Below, one piece after another: positions 21,064-32,195 of a stretch of DNA of 64,000 bases. The stretch is taken from the NCBI GenBank assembly GCA_006384855.1, contig VCJN01003171.1, positions 62,001 through 126,000 of the forward strand. Direction: 5' to 3'. Below the pieces are notes generated by a model that saw only the letters and a program-made list of their open reading frames with translations, was not told the DNA's origin and made no database searches. Position 1 is the stretch's first letter. Each line of letters starts with the position of its first letter. A program made the position numbers and the translations under genes. Source of the stretch: Tetraselmis striata. Taxonomy: Eukaryota; Chlorophyta; Chlorodendrophyceae; Chlorodendrales; Chlorodendraceae.

Positions 21064-24042
21064 CTATTTGCCCATTCTTCTATGCAGAATGGCCAAGTTG
21101 CGCTTGCACATCTGGGTGCGCGGGTGCGCCTCCCCCAGCGCCGCCCTGCGCCCCTCCAGCGCCTGCTTGTACAGGGGCTCCGCCGCGGCATAGTCGCCCT
21201 TGTCCTGGTACAGGCCGGCCAGGTTGTTGATGGAGGCCAAGGTGGAGGGGTGCGCCTCCCCCAGCGCCGCCGTGCGCCCCTCCAGCGCCGCCTTGTACAG
21301 GGGCTCCGCCGCGGCATAGTCGCCCTTGGCCTTGTACAGGTTGGCCAGGTTGTTGATGGAGGTCAAGGTGGAGGGGTGCGCCTCCCCCAGCGCCGCCCTG
21401 TACCCCTCCAGCGCCGCCTTGCACAGGGGCTCCGCCGCGGCATAGTCGCCCTTGGCCTGGTACAGGACGGCCAGGCTGTTGATGGAGGCCAAGGTGTTGG
21501 GGTGCGCCTCCCCCAGCGCCGCCCTGCGCCCCTCCAGCGCCGCCTTGAACAGGGGCTCCGCCGCGGCATAGTCGCCCTTGGCCTGGTACAGGTTGGCCAG
21601 GTTGTTGATGGAGGTCAAGGTGGAGGGGTGCGCCTCCCCCAGCGCCGCCCTGTACCCCTCCAGCGCCGCCTTGTACAGGGGCTCCGCCGCGGCATAGTCG
21701 CCCTTGGCCTGGTACAGGTTGGCCAGGTTGTTGATGGAGGCCAAGGTGCCCGGGTGCGCCTTCCCCAGCGCCGCCCTGCACCCCTCCAGCGCCGCCTTGT
21801 ACAGGGGCTCCGCCGCGGCATAGTCGCCCTTGGCCTTGTACAGGCTGGCCAGGTTGTTGATGGAGGCCAGCGTGTCGGGGTGCGCCTCCCCCAGCGCCGC
21901 CCTGTACCCCTCCAGCGCCGCCTTGTACAGGGGCTCCGCCGCTGCATAGTCGCCCTTGGCCTTGTACAGGATGGCCAGGTTGTTGATGGAGGCCAAGGTG
22001 GAGGGGTGCGCCTCCCCGAGCGCCGCCCTGCGCCCCTCCAGCGCCTGCTTGTACAGGGGCTCCGCCGCGGCATAGTCGCCCTTGTCCTGGTACAGGCCGG
22101 CCAGGTTGTTGATGGAGTTCAAGGTGGAGGGGTGCGCCTCCCCCAGCGCCGCCGTGCGCCCCTCCAGCGCCGCCTTGTACAGAGGCTCCGCCGCGGCATA
22201 GTCGCCCTTGTCCTTGTACAGCCCGGCCAGGTTGTTGATGGAGCCCAAGGTGGAGGGGTGCGCCTCCCCCAGCGCCGCCCTGCACCCCTCCAGCGCCTGC
22301 TTGAGCAGGGGCTCCGCCGCGGCATAGTCGCCCTTGGCCTTGTACAGGAGGGCCAGGTTGCCGATGGAGTCCAAGGTGTCGGGGTGCGCCTCCCCCAGCG
22401 CCGCCCTGCACCCCTCCAGCGCCTGCTTGAGCAGGGGCTCCGCCGCCGCATAGTCGCCCTTGGCCTTGTACAGGATGGCCAGGTTGTTGATGGAGGCCAA
22501 GGTGGAGGGGTGCGCCTCCCCGAGCGCCGCCCTGCGCCCCTCCAGCGCCTGCTTGTACAGGGGCTCCGCCGCGGCATAGTCGCCCTTGTCCTGGTACAGG
22601 CCGGCCAGGTTGTTGATGGAGTTCAAGGTGGAGGGGTGCGCCTCCCCCAGCGCCGCCGTGCGCCCCTCCAGCGCCGCCTTGTACAGGGGCTCCGCCGCGG
22701 CATAGTCGCCCTTGGCCTTGTACAGGTTGGCCAGGTTGTTGATGGAGGTCAAGGTGGAGGGGTGCGCCTCCCCCAGCGCCGCCCTGCGCCCCTCCAGCGC
22801 CGCCTTGTACAGGGGCTCCGCCGCCGCATAGTCGCCCTTGTCCTGGTACAGGCCGGCCAGGTTGCCGATGGAGGCCAAGGTGGAGGGGTGCGCCTCCCCC
22901 AGCGCCGCCCTGTACCCCTCCAGCGCCGCCTTGTACAGGGGCTCCGCCGCCGCATAGTCGCCCTTGGCCCTGTACAGGCTGGCCAGGTTGTTGATGGAGT
23001 CCAAGGTGGAGGGGTGCGCCTCCCCCAGCGCCGCCCTGCGCCCCTCCAGCGCCTGCTTGCACAGGGGCTCCGCCGCCGCATAGTCACCCTTTTGCCGCAG
23101 CAGGTCGCCCAGGTGGTGCATGGAGGCCAGCGTGTCGGGGTGCCGCTTGTTGTGCGCCGCCCTGCGCCCCTCCAGCGCGCCCTCCAGCAGGCCCTGCGCT
23201 GCGGCATAGTCCCCGCCCTTCACCAGCAGCCGGCCCGCAATATCCATGAGGTTCGTGTGCTCCTCCGTGCCGGTCTCCAGGAGGCCCACCATTGCCGCCA
23301 CGGCGCGCCGCAGCGCGCCCTTGAGCACCGTGTCGAAGCGCGCCGCACCGCCCTCGTGCGCCCGAATCTCCGCCAGGATCATGTCCTTGTCCTCTGGCTT
23401 GAACGCCGTCGACTTCTCCACCTGCAGGTTGTACATCATCTTCGCCAGCTCCTCCACCTCGCTGGTGTCCAGGCAGTACGGCAGGATCTCCAGCTTGCCG
23501 GGGTCGTCCTGGCCGCCGCCGCCGGCCTTGACCGCCTCGTGGTGCTCCTTGAGGCACCAAGCCCGCGTGAAGCAGACGCCCTCCGGGTCCATCACCACCA
23601 GCGTGGCCTCCGTGCGCCTCACCGTCTCCGCCAGCGTGCCCAGGTCCGCCTTCATGTCCTCGAAACTCAGGTGCTGGTTGAAGGCAAAGATGTCCAGCCA
23701 CACGATGGTGTCCAGCGCGTTCTCAAAGCGCTTCCCCAGGCACTGCACCAGCTCGCGGAAGGGGCGGTGCCAGGTGTGCGACATGAAGAACTGAGGCGGC
23801 CGGCAGCAGTCGATGCCCTCCACCACGGTGCTCTTGCTGCTGGCAGTGAAAGGCTTCACCACGCCCTCCACCACCGCCTTGGTCGTGGTGTCGCGCAGCT
23901 CGTCGTCCAGCTTGCCGCCGAGGTGCATCTCGACAAGCGGCACAAAGACATCGAGCAGCCATCTGACCGGGACGCCCCGGCTGGAGGGGTGCGGTGGCAG
24001 GGGGTACCGCTTCGCGAGGGTGTCCCGCAGGTGCGAAGGGAT
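21064..24042 (-). CDS. SHTW/WCLKE-domain protein with 17 kinesin-light-chain-type TPRs (3' exon)
   Basis: A single open exon of about 990 codons ends in TAG at 21064-21066. It can begin at an acceptor (poly-C tract then CTGGCAG) at 24043, giving 'IPSHLRDTLAKRYPLPPHPS' before the first in-frame internal start near 23943; the upstream exon was not found. Counted from 23943, residues 51-165 carry 'FFMSHTWHRPFRELVQCLG', 'IVWLDIFAFNQH' and 'RAWCLKEHHEAVKA'. This domain is common in algae and resembles TIR-like or effector-type folds ahead of TPR arrays; that likeness is inference. Residues ~230-950 are 17 TPR units of 42 residues (core 'KGDYAAAEPLYKAALEG', then 'ALGEAHPSTLASINNLA'), as in kinesin light chain and TPR_12 families. 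TPRs bind protein partners. No signal peptide or membrane segment is seen. The domain order suggests a sensor or scaffold; the function is unknown. Confidence 0.8.
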   Translation of the reverse strand: MPSHLRDTLAKRYPLPPHPSSRGVPVRWLLDVFVPLVEMHLGGKLDDELRDTTTKAVVEGVVKPFTASSKSTVVEGIDCCRPPQFFMSHTWHRPFRELVQCLGKRFENALDTIVWLDIFAFNQHLSFEDMKADLGTLAETVRRTEATLVVMDPEGVCFTRAWCLKEHHEAVKAGGGGQDDPGKLEILPYCLDTSEVEELAKMMYNLQVEKSTAFKPEDKDMILAEIRAHEGGAARFDTVLKGALRRAVAAMVGLLETGTEEHTNLMDIAGRLLVKGGDYAAAQGLLEGALEGRRAAHNKRHPDTLASMHHLGDLLRQKGDYAAAEPLCKQALEGRRAALGEAHPSTLDSINNLASLYRAKGDYAAAEPLYKAALEGYRAALGEAHPSTLASIGNLAGLYQDKGDYAAAEPLYKAALEGRRAALGEAHPSTLTSINNLANLYKAKGDYAAAEPLYKAALEGRTAALGEAHPSTLNSINNLAGLYQDKGDYAAAEPLYKQALEGRRAALGEAHPSTLASINNLAILYKAKGDYAAAEPLLKQALEGCRAALGEAHPDTLDSIGNLALLYKAKGDYAAAEPLLKQALEGCRAALGEAHPSTLGSINNLAGLYKDKGDYAAAEPLYKAALEGRTAALGEAHPSTLNSINNLAGLYQDKGDYAAAEPLYKQALEGRRAALGEAHPSTLASINNLAILYKAKGDYAAAEPLYKAALEGYRAALGEAHPDTLASINNLASLYKAKGDYAAAEPLYKAALEGCRAALGKAHPGTLASINNLANLYQAKGDYAAAEPLYKAALEGYRAALGEAHPSTLTSINNLANLYQAKGDYAAAEPLFKAALEGRRAALGEAHPNTLASINSLAVLYQAKGDYAAAEPLCKAALEGYRAALGEAHPSTLTSINNLANLYKAKGDYAAAEPLYKAALEGRTAALGEAHPSTLASINNLAGLYQDKGDYAAAEPLYKQALEGRRAALGEAHPRTQMCKRNLAILHRRMGK
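21090..23240. repeat. 126-bp tandem coding repeat (17 units)
   Basis: The TPR coding region is a 126-bp tandem repeat at DNA level. 'gcatagtcgcccttg' recurs every 126 bases, with long stretches identical between units. Some blocks of units repeat as groups: units around 22020-22250 and 22500-22720 share the same order of variants, pointing to multi-unit duplication. It also creates a 1035-codon shadow frame on the plus strand. Confidence 0.9.
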
Positions 24043-24640
24043 CTGCCAGGATAGACCACAGAATTGGGGGGATGGGGGGGGGGGGGGGGGGGGGGGTTGA
24101 CAGGGGTCAGAGCAGCAGGGAGGAGGTGAGCAGAGTTGGGTGCAAGGGGGGTGCGTACGGGTGAGGAGCGGATATGGGTGTGCGGTGCGTTATTATGAAG
24201 CCAGGGGAGCCTGTAAGACATCCGGTGTACATTAGCGATTGGTGTATCAGGTGCCTACACACGGGTGAATCGCTGCCTTGAAAGATTGCCTCAATGTGCA
24301 TTTGCTTGTAGTGGTGGAGCAGGGATCTGTGCACACATACAAATCCACATGACATAATAGGCGGCAACACTCAACAGTGGCTGCTGTCAGGTCGCGGTTT
24401 CGGTCGGCTCAACAGTGGCTTGTAACAGGGGCGTGCATTGGGTACACTGCCCGTAGCAGCCGCCTGATGTTGCAAAATAAAAAGCTGCGTAATTCCGCGT
24501 CAGGTAACACGCGTGCACAGTTACTCTACTTTGGGGTGTAGCAAGTTATGCCCTACTAATGTCCATCATTCTGTACGCTCCACAACCACTCGCACCACAC
24601 TCTTCATCCCCACTTCAGATATATAGGCGCTGCTGGGTAT
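24043..24640. other. Upstream region of the TPR gene, shared with 27480-27845
   Basis: It opens with a 3' splice acceptor and a poly-G run (24067-24096 on +). 'gcagagttgggtgcaaggg', 'gcgattggtgtatcagg' and 'gtgcacacatacaaatccac' recur in diverged form at about 27525-27750, so this promoter-side sequence has been duplicated. From about 24430 ('gggcgtgcattgggtacac') to 24640 it also matches 41840-42020. The missing 5' exon of the TPR gene should lie here or further upstream, but I could not identify it. Confidence 0.55.
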
Positions 24641-24699
24641 ACTTTAGCTGGTCAGCAATGGTGACGGGGTACGTGCGGGCAGGGTACGAGCGGTGACAC

Positions 24700-26575
24700 C
24701 GGCAGCACACATGGTTCTCGCAGAAAGGTGCGAGGGGGCTGGGGGCACCTGCTCAACGGTGCCCCCCTCATCAGTGGCAGGGGCGTCGTGGGAAACCGCA
24801 TCATCTGCACCACCTCCACTGTCGGCAGTCGCCTTCTGCAGACAAGGGCCACCAGCACAGTGAGTGCCGTAAATAGTCTTTCTACACCGGGCACAGGGAG
24901 GTGCTACACCAGGGGAGCTGGCAGCAAGGTGCGAGGGGGCTGAGGGCACCTGCTCAACGGTGCCCCCCTCATCAGTGGCAGGGGCGTCGTGGGCAACCAC
25001 GTCATCTGCAGCACCTCCACTGTCGGCCGCCGCCTTCCCCAAACAAGGGCCACCAGCACAGTGAGTGTAGTAAATAGTTTTTCTACACCGGGCACAGGGA
25101 GGTGCTACACCGGGCACAGGGCGGCCGTGGAGCTGGCAGCAAGGTGCGAGGGGGCTGAGGGCACCTGCTCAACGGTGGCCCCCTCATCAGTGGCAGGGGC
25201 GTCGTGGGAAACCACATCATCTGCAGCACCTCCACTGTTGGCAATCGCCTTCTGTAGAAAAGTGACACCAGCACAGTGAGTGCCGTAAATAGTCTTACTA
25301 CGCCGGGAACAGGGAGGTGCTACACCGGGCGCAGGGCGGCCGTGGAGCTGGCAGCAAGGTGCGAGGGGGCTGAGGGCACCTGCTCAACGGTGCCCCCCTC
25401 ATCAGTGGCAGGGGCGTCGTGGGCAACCACGTCATCTGCAGCACCTCCACTGTCGGCCGCCGCCTTCCCCAAACAAGGGCCACCAGCACAGTGAGTGTAG
25501 TAAATAGTTTTTCTACACCGGGCACAGGGAGGTGCTACACCGGGCACAGGGCGGCCGTGGAGCTGGCAGCAAGGTGCGAGGGGGCTGAGGGCACCTGCTC
25601 AACGGTGGCCCCCTCATCAGTGGCAGGGGCGTCGTGGGAAACCACATCATCTGCAGCACCTCCACTGTTGGCAATCGCCTTCTGTAGAAAAGTGACACCA
25701 GCACAGTGAGTGCCGTAAATAGTCTTACTACGCCGGGAACAGGGAGGTGCTACACCGGGCGCAGGGCGGCCGTGGAGCTGGCAGCAAGGTGCGAGGGGGC
25801 TGAGGGCACCTGCTCAACGGTGCTCCCCTCATCAGTGGCAGGGGCGTCGTGGGTAACCACATCATCTGCACCACCTCCACTGTTGGCAATCGCCTTCTGC
25901 AGACAAGGGCCACCAGCACAGTGAGTGCCGTAAATAGCCTTTCTACGCCGGGCACAGGGAGGTGCTACACCGGGCGCAGGGCGGCCGTGGAGCTGGCAGC
26001 AAGGTGCGAGGGGGCTGAGGGCACCTGCTCAACGGTGCCCCCCTCATCAGTGGCAGGGGCGTCGTGGGCAACCACGTCATCTGCAGCACCTCCACTGTCG
26101 GCCGCCGCCTTCCCCAAACAAGGGCCACCAGCACAGTGAGTGCAGCAAATAGCCTTACTACGCCGGGAACAGGGAGGTGCTACACCGGGCGCAGGGCGGC
26201 CGTGGAGCTGGCAGCAAGGTGCGAGGGGGCTGAGGGCACCTGCTCAACGGTGCCCCCCTCATCAGTGGCAGGGGCGTCGTGGGTAACCACATCATCTGCA
26301 GCACCTCCACTGTCGGCCGCCGCCTTCCCCAAACAAGGGCCACCAGCACAGTGAGTGCAGCAAATAGCCTTTCTACGCCGGGCACAGGGAGGTGCTATAC
26401 CGGGCACAGGGCGGCCGTGGAGCTGGCAGCAAGGTGCGAGGGGGCTGAGGGCACCTGCTCAACGGTGCCCCCCTCATCAGTGGCAGGGGCGTCGTGGGCA
26501 ACCACGGCATCTGCAGCACCTCCACTGTCGGCCGCCGCCTTCTGCAGACAAGGGCCACCAGCACAGTGAGTGCAG
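24700..26575 (-). repeat. Cys-rich minisatellite, 9 units of 201/~215 bp
   Basis: Nine head-to-tail units are recognised by 'cacctgctcaacggtgccc' (about 24745, 24946, 25162, 25376, 25590, 25806, 26021, 26236, 26451). On the minus strand each encodes a Cys-rich peptide 'PPCARCRKTIYYTHCAGGPC' followed by an acidic spacer 'DEGGTVEQVP.APSHLAAS'. The pattern C-x2-C...H-C...C could bind zinc. The first two units are 201 bp apart and in frame (24644-25117). Later units carry an extra ~14 bp (core 'cagggcggccgt') that destroys the frame, so the array is not one long ORF. Units 25100-25320 and 25530-25750 are identical by eye, giving a 430-bp higher-order repeat. Confidence 0.85.
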
Positions 26576-27060
26576 GTATGAAGGGTCAACGGAGGCATTC
26601 AGGCGTGACCCGTCAAGTGCAGATATTGTGTGTTGAAATAAGCAGGCGGTGTTACTCGGAGAGGGCGACATCGCAGGCTCTGCCCCTGAGGGCCCTACCT
26701 GCTGGGGGCGAGTGGTTTGCTGGTCACCAGCACTGCTCTTGCTTGGCTTGTTGGGAGCATTGTCCGGCTGCATCACCTGCTTAACACCCAGACGATTGCG
26801 TGTCACGCACCAAGGTTGAGCAATGTGTGCATATTTATAGCGGATGGCGCCTGTGACCCTACTTGTCGGCCAGCACAACAGCCTCGCGCGCCTGACCCAC
26901 CGTCCCCACTTTGCCGTCCCTATGGTATGGTGTACGTAAGCCCGGCCAGCTCTCAGGCATGAAGGTAGCTACTAAAGGGCATCACCCGGCCCAAAATGGG
27001 CACCAGGCTGTAGGCCATTCCTAACTAATAGTATTTTCATGCACCGTGCACAGTTCTGCA
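26576..27060. repeat. Array flank shared with 42450-42970
   Basis: Sequence following the minisatellite ('caagtgcagatattgt', 'cactgctcttgcttggc', 'ccactttgccgtccctat') recurs beyond the two-unit array at 42480-42960. Both copies end near 'gttctgcaattcagcc'. No open frame with a domain was recognised. This shows that the arrays belong to one duplicated segment of at least 2.5 kb that differs in unit number. Confidence 0.7.
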
Positions 27061-27479
27061 ATTCAGCCCTAGGATAAGGCAAGGGAGGGGAAATGCTGAA
27101 AATACTGGCTGTTAGGAGATACAGCTCGGGCTGCCCCCTGAATTTCTCACAAACGCATCGTATTTCTAGACAGCCCCGGGCATTGCCCCAGGTCTGCTGG
27201 CAATTGGGTCCCTTCACAGATCCAACTACCAATTACGAATCATTGTAACTAATCATTGTAACAATTATTTTTTCTTATTATTCTTGGTCTTGAGCTTTTC
27301 TGCCTCACCCTCCGTCTCTGCAGGAAACTGGTGTGGCCCTGGACTACAGGTCACCACGAGGCATGCCGTTTTCGGAGTTGGGGTTTCGTCCAAGTTTCGT
27401 CCATCTATGACACTTTGAGACAATGTATGCTGGCATCGGCAAGCCACAATTGAGCACTCTCCTCACCAGGGTGTAGTGG
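27061..27479. other. Intergenic, nothing recognised
   Basis: Mixed-composition sequence with no domain-bearing frame. Part of it ('ttgagacaatg', 'cggcaagccacaattgagc', about 27360-27480) has a diverged relative at 43025-43080, extending the duplicated segment. Confidence 0.4.
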
Positions 27480-27845
27480 GCATGTTAGGGTGTAGTGGGA
27501 GGTTTAGGTTGTAGCCCTCAATTGAGCAGAGTTGGATGCAAAGGGGGTGCGTGCGGCTGTGGAGCTGCTGTGAATGTGCGGTGCGTTTTTTAAAGCCAGG
27601 GGAGTCTGTATGCAGTAACAAGTCTGGTGTGCAGTAGCGATTGGTGTATCAGTTGCCTAAGCATTGGTGAATCAGTGTCCTCAAAGATTGCCTCAACGTG
27701 CATTCGCCTATGGTAGTGCACCAGGGATGTGTGCACATATACAAATCCACACGATATACTGGGCGGCAACAGTCAACAATGGCTGCTGTCAGGTCATGTT
27801 TTGGTCAGCTAGCTTGTACTAGGGGCGTGCAGTAGGTACATAGAC
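27480..27845. repeat. Diverged copy of 24125-24430
   Basis: The order of short matches ('gcagagttggatgcaaagg', 'gcgattggtgtatcagttg', 'gtgcacatatacaaatccac', 'ggcggcaacagtcaacaatgg', 'aggggcgtgcag') is the same as upstream of the TPR gene, with many substitutions. It has no coding content. Confidence 0.65.
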
Positions 27846-27847
27846 AC

Positions 27848-27896
27848 CCCCCACACACACACACACACGTGCACACACACATACACACATACACGG

Positions 27897-27932
<36 letters not shown>

Positions 27933-27985
27933 ACACGCAAACACACACGCACACACACACACGCACACACACACATATACATATG
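27848..27985. repeat. (CA)n microsatellite
   Basis: An imperfect CA/CACG repeat of about 140 bp with interruptions (gtgc, tac, gg), followed by an AT-rich 'atatac' stretch to about 28080. Confidence 0.95.
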
Positions 27986-28079
27986 CAATGGAATATATTA
28001 ACTACTCCATTTATTTTCTAATTATTTATATACATTGTTCATTCATATATATACATATACAAACAAATATATGTATGCA

Positions 28080-31000
28080 AGTAGACCCGTTGCAGGAGTG
28101 TGGAATGCAGAGAGCCGCAAGGATCAGTTGTGGTAGTCGTCGCTACATTGTACAGCCCCGAGTCCGCCGACCCGCCGACACAGGGCCCGGCGTCCGTCGA
28201 CGGACGGGCGGCGACGCGGACGGGCGACGGTCGTCCGGCGTCCAGCGACGAACGAACAACGGCGTCCTGCGTCCGGGTCCGGTGCACGCGGCGGGCTCGG
28301 CGCTTCGTGCCATACCCGCCCCGTAGACCTGACGAACGGCGACGACTACCGCCCGCCCGACCGGCGGCGGCCGGGTGGGCGGTACCCGTACAGGTAGTAC
28401 CCGTAGTTTTTTGGCCCACAAGTTCCCCTACCTCTTGGGTTGAGCGGAGGAAAAGGAGAGCCGCGTCCGAAATATCCTGGAATACGAGAGAATCGATACC
28501 GGTCGCAATACGGTTTTATCACGGATTTTTAGGCGTCCGTCCGTCCGTCCTCCTGTGCTGCGTCTTCGCGTATGAACCGTCATACGTTCGATCTGTGCTC
28601 GTTTGATTTCTAGGCACACCTCCGAAGACGGCAAGATTCTGAATGGATGCGCGTGTATTCTAGCTCAGGCACGTCATGTATTCGTCTAAAACGCCAAAAT
28701 AACGCGGTACCGCAGCGCGTTTTTATTGCTGAATCAGCAGCAAGCGAGACGCGCCCTCTCTGTTTATACAGTGGTCCGAGGATATGCTGTAACATGGTGC
28801 TGTAAAAAGGGGTCGCCGCGGTGCGGGGGCAGTCCGCCGACCCGGGGCCCGGCGTCCGTCGACGGACGGGCGACGGTCGAACGGCGGCGTCCGGCGTCCG
28901 GTGCTCGTACAGGCGGCGGGCGTGGCGATTCGCGGCGTGCCCGCCCCGTAGACCTGATGACCGGCCCGACCTGCGCGGCCTCGTGCGGGATGCGGGCCGC
29001 CTGTAGGCGGCTTGTACTGTATTGCTGATCTTGCAGTGCTGCTTTTTTTTTTTTTTTTTTTGGGTAATACAACTTTTAGCGGTGGGTTGGATACCGGCCT
29101 TTTTGTAATGCACACCAGTAGTCGGCGGCCCGCTTTTACGCGGCATGCAGATTTAATCTGTTTTACAAAATAATACGCATCAACGAATCAGCAAGCGAGA
29201 CTCGCCCTCTTTATTTATACAGCGACTAGCGACTATATATATACGGTGGTCCGAGTATATAATTACATGAGCTAGCAGCAGAATATATTTGCTGTAAAAT
29301 GATGCTGTAAAAATGGGTCGCCGCGTTTTCTTACACGCTTATTAAAATATCCGACTACAGACAGCACACAGACGCGATTTCCCCTACCTCTTGGGTTGAG
29401 CGGAGGAAAAGGAGAGCCGCGTCCGAAATCGCCTGGAATACGCGAGAATCGATACCGGTTGCAATACGGTTTTATCACGGATTTTTAGGCGTCCGTCCTC
29501 CGTCCGTCCTCCGTCCGTCCTCCGTCCTCGTGTGCTGCGTCTTCGTGAATGAACCGTCATACGTTCGATCTGTGCTCGTTTGATTTCTAGGCACTCCTAC
29601 CACAGTCCGTAAAAATCCTGCGACTAGGACGGATCTATCGTGAATTATACCGGAAACATACTGCAAAAATCACGAATGTCCGTCCTCCGTCCTCCTGTGC
29701 TGCGTCTTCGCGTATGAACCGTCATACGTTCGATCTGTGCTCGTTTGATTTCTAGGCACACCTCCGACGACGGCAAGATTCTGAATGGATGCGCGTGTAT
29801 TCTATCCCAGGCACGTCATGTATTCGTCTGAAACGCCAAAATAACGCGGTACCGCAGCGCGTTTTTACTGCTGAATCGGCAAGCGAGACTCGCCCTCTAT
29901 ATATATTTATACAGCGACTAGATACACGGTGGTCCGAGGATATGCTGTAACATGATGCTGTAAAAAGGGGCAGTCCGCCGACCCGCCGGGGCCCGGCGTC
30001 CGTCGACGGACGGGCGACGGTCGAACGGCGGCGTCCGGCGTCCGGTGCCGGTACAGGCGGCGGGCGTGGCGATTCGCGCCGTGCCCGCCCCGTAGACCTG
30101 ACGACCGGCCCGACCTGCGCGGCCTCGTGCGGGATGCGGGCCGCCTGTAGGCGGCTTGTACTGTGCTGCTGATCTTGCAGTGCTGCTTTTTTTTTTTTTT
30201 TTTGGGGGTAGTACAACTTTTAGCGGTGGGTTGGGTACCGGCCTTTTTGTAATGCACACCAGTAGTCAGCGGCCCGCTTTTACGCGGCTTGCAGATTTTA
30301 CAAAATAATACAAATCTGTTTTACAAAATAATACGTCTCTTTTGAAAAATAAATTACTGACGAAAAAAAATAAATTACTGGCGAAAAAAAAATTACTGAC
30401 AAATCTAACGCTAGTAGAAGCATTATTACCCGGAAACAACAGTATTACAGTATTACAGTATTAACAGTAAATTTGAGAACATTTTTGCCACACCATTGTT
30501 TGTCTTTGTTGAAAACAAGCTTATGCGGTAATGCACATGTGACTAACATACATCGTTTGCGTAGGAATGGACATACTGTCAGCCTCGTGCAAGGTTAAGC
30601 TCTACATGAGGGGAGTGTGGACTACGAGTGGCAGTAAACCTTTCTACGCGGCACTGATATCTGACTAGGACGGATCTATCGTGAATTATACCGGAAACAT
30701 AATGCAAAAATCACGAATGTCCGTCCTCCGTCCTCCCTCATACGCGCTTCGCGTATGAACCGTCATACGTTCGGTTTTCGGTCGTTTGATTTCACGGTAC
30801 TGGTACGTGTACGGAAAGGTTCTGAATGGATGCGCGTGTATTCTAGCCCAGGCACGTCATATATTCGTCTGAAACGCCAAAATAACGCGGTACCGCAGCG
30901 CGTTTTTACTGCTGAATCGGCAAGCGAGACTATTCAGCGACTATTCCTTACCTACACGGTAGTCCAAGTATGATGCTGCAAAAAGGGGTCGCCGCGGTGC

Positions 31001-32195
31001 GGGGGCAGTCCGCCGACCCGGGGCCCGGCGTCCGTCGACGGACGGGCGACGGTCGAACGACGGCGTCCGGCGTCCGGTGCCGGTACAGGCGGCGGGCGTG
31101 GCGATTCGCGCCGTGCCCGCCCCGTAGACCTGACGACCGGCCCGACCTGCGCGGCCTCGTGCGGGATGCGGGCCGCCTGTAGGCGGCTTGTACTGTATTG
31201 CTGATCTTGTAGTGCTGCTTTTTTTTTTTTTTTGGGTAATACAACTTCTAGCGGTGGGTTGGGTACCGGCCTTTTTGTAATGCACACCAGTAGTCAGCGG
31301 CCCGCTTTTACGCGGCTTGCAGATTTAATCTGTTTTACAAAATAATGCGTCTCTTTTGAAAAACAATAAATTACTGACAAATCTAACGCTAAAAGCATTA
31401 TTACCCGGAAACAACAGTATTATTACAAGATCAACAGTCCAAGCCGGCTAAAAGCGGCCCGCATCCCGCACCACGCTCAACCCAAGAGGTAGGGGCACCT
31501 CCACAAATCCCCGGCGCGAAGCGCCGCTTAGTGATATAATCACATGTGATATGTATTTCCCTACCTCTTGGGTTGAGCGGAGGAAAAGGAGAGCCGCGTC
31601 CGAAATCGCCTGGAATACAAGAGAATCGATACCGGTTACAATACGGTTTTATCACGGATTTTTAGGCGTCCGTCCTCCGTCCGTCCTCGTGTGCTGCGTC
31701 TTCGTGGATGAACCGTCATACGTTCGATCTGTGCTCGTTTGATTTCTAGGCACACCTCCGAAGACGCTAAGGTTCTGAATTGATGCGCGTGTATTCTAGC
31801 CCAGGCACGTCATATATTCGTCTGAAACGCCAAAATAACGCGGTACCGCAGCGCGTTTTTATTGCTGAATCAGCAAGCGAATTTAATAATAATAATTTCA
31901 AAATAATACCACTTTTAGCGGTGGGTTGGGTACCGGCCTTTTTGTAATGCACACCAGTGGTCAGCGGCCCGCTTTTACGCGGCTTGCAGATTTAATCTGT
32001 TTTACAAAATAAATTACTGACAAATCTAACGCTAAAAGCAGTATTACCCGGAAACAACAGTATTACAAGATCAACACGACAAGCCGGCTAAAAGCGGCCC
32101 GCATCCCGCACGGCCGCACCACGCTCAACCCAAGAGGTAGGGGCACCTCCACAAATCCCCGGCGCGAAGCGCCGCTTAGTTAATATAGTAGTCGC
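28080..32195. repeat. GC-rich interspersed repeat cluster (three modules)
   Basis: Three modules recur. X: 'gttgagcggaggaaaagg' to 'ttatcacggatttttagg' at about 28438, 29395 and 31571. Y: 'gaaccgtcatacgttcg' to 'cagcgcgttttta.tgctg' at about 28573, 29716, 30756 and 31710. Z: 'cagtccgccgacccg' to a poly-T run (29043, 30186, 31218), then 'accggcctttttgtaatgc' and 'ccgcttttacgcggc' at about 28830, 29970 and 31006, with a Z tail at 31905. A reverse form of the X start ('ctcaacccaagaggtag') with 'ggcgcgaagcgcc' hairpins is at 31478 and 32127. Hairpins such as 'gccgcctgtaggcggc' are frequent. No credible coding frame exists. The palindrome-rich texture is reminiscent of organellar spacers of some green algae, but this is only a likeness. 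Confidence 0.75.

Noticed and set aside
20947..24054. Open frame of 1035 codons on the plus strand
   Set aside because: It is the antisense shadow of the 126-bp TPR coding repeat; a repeat that is a multiple of 3 keeps the antisense frame open. The minus strand has clear TPR and SHTW motifs.
29040..29065. Poly-T as the poly-A tail of a minus-strand SINE/LINE
   Set aside because: The run is internal to module Z with conserved sequence on both sides in every copy, so it is not a terminal tail.
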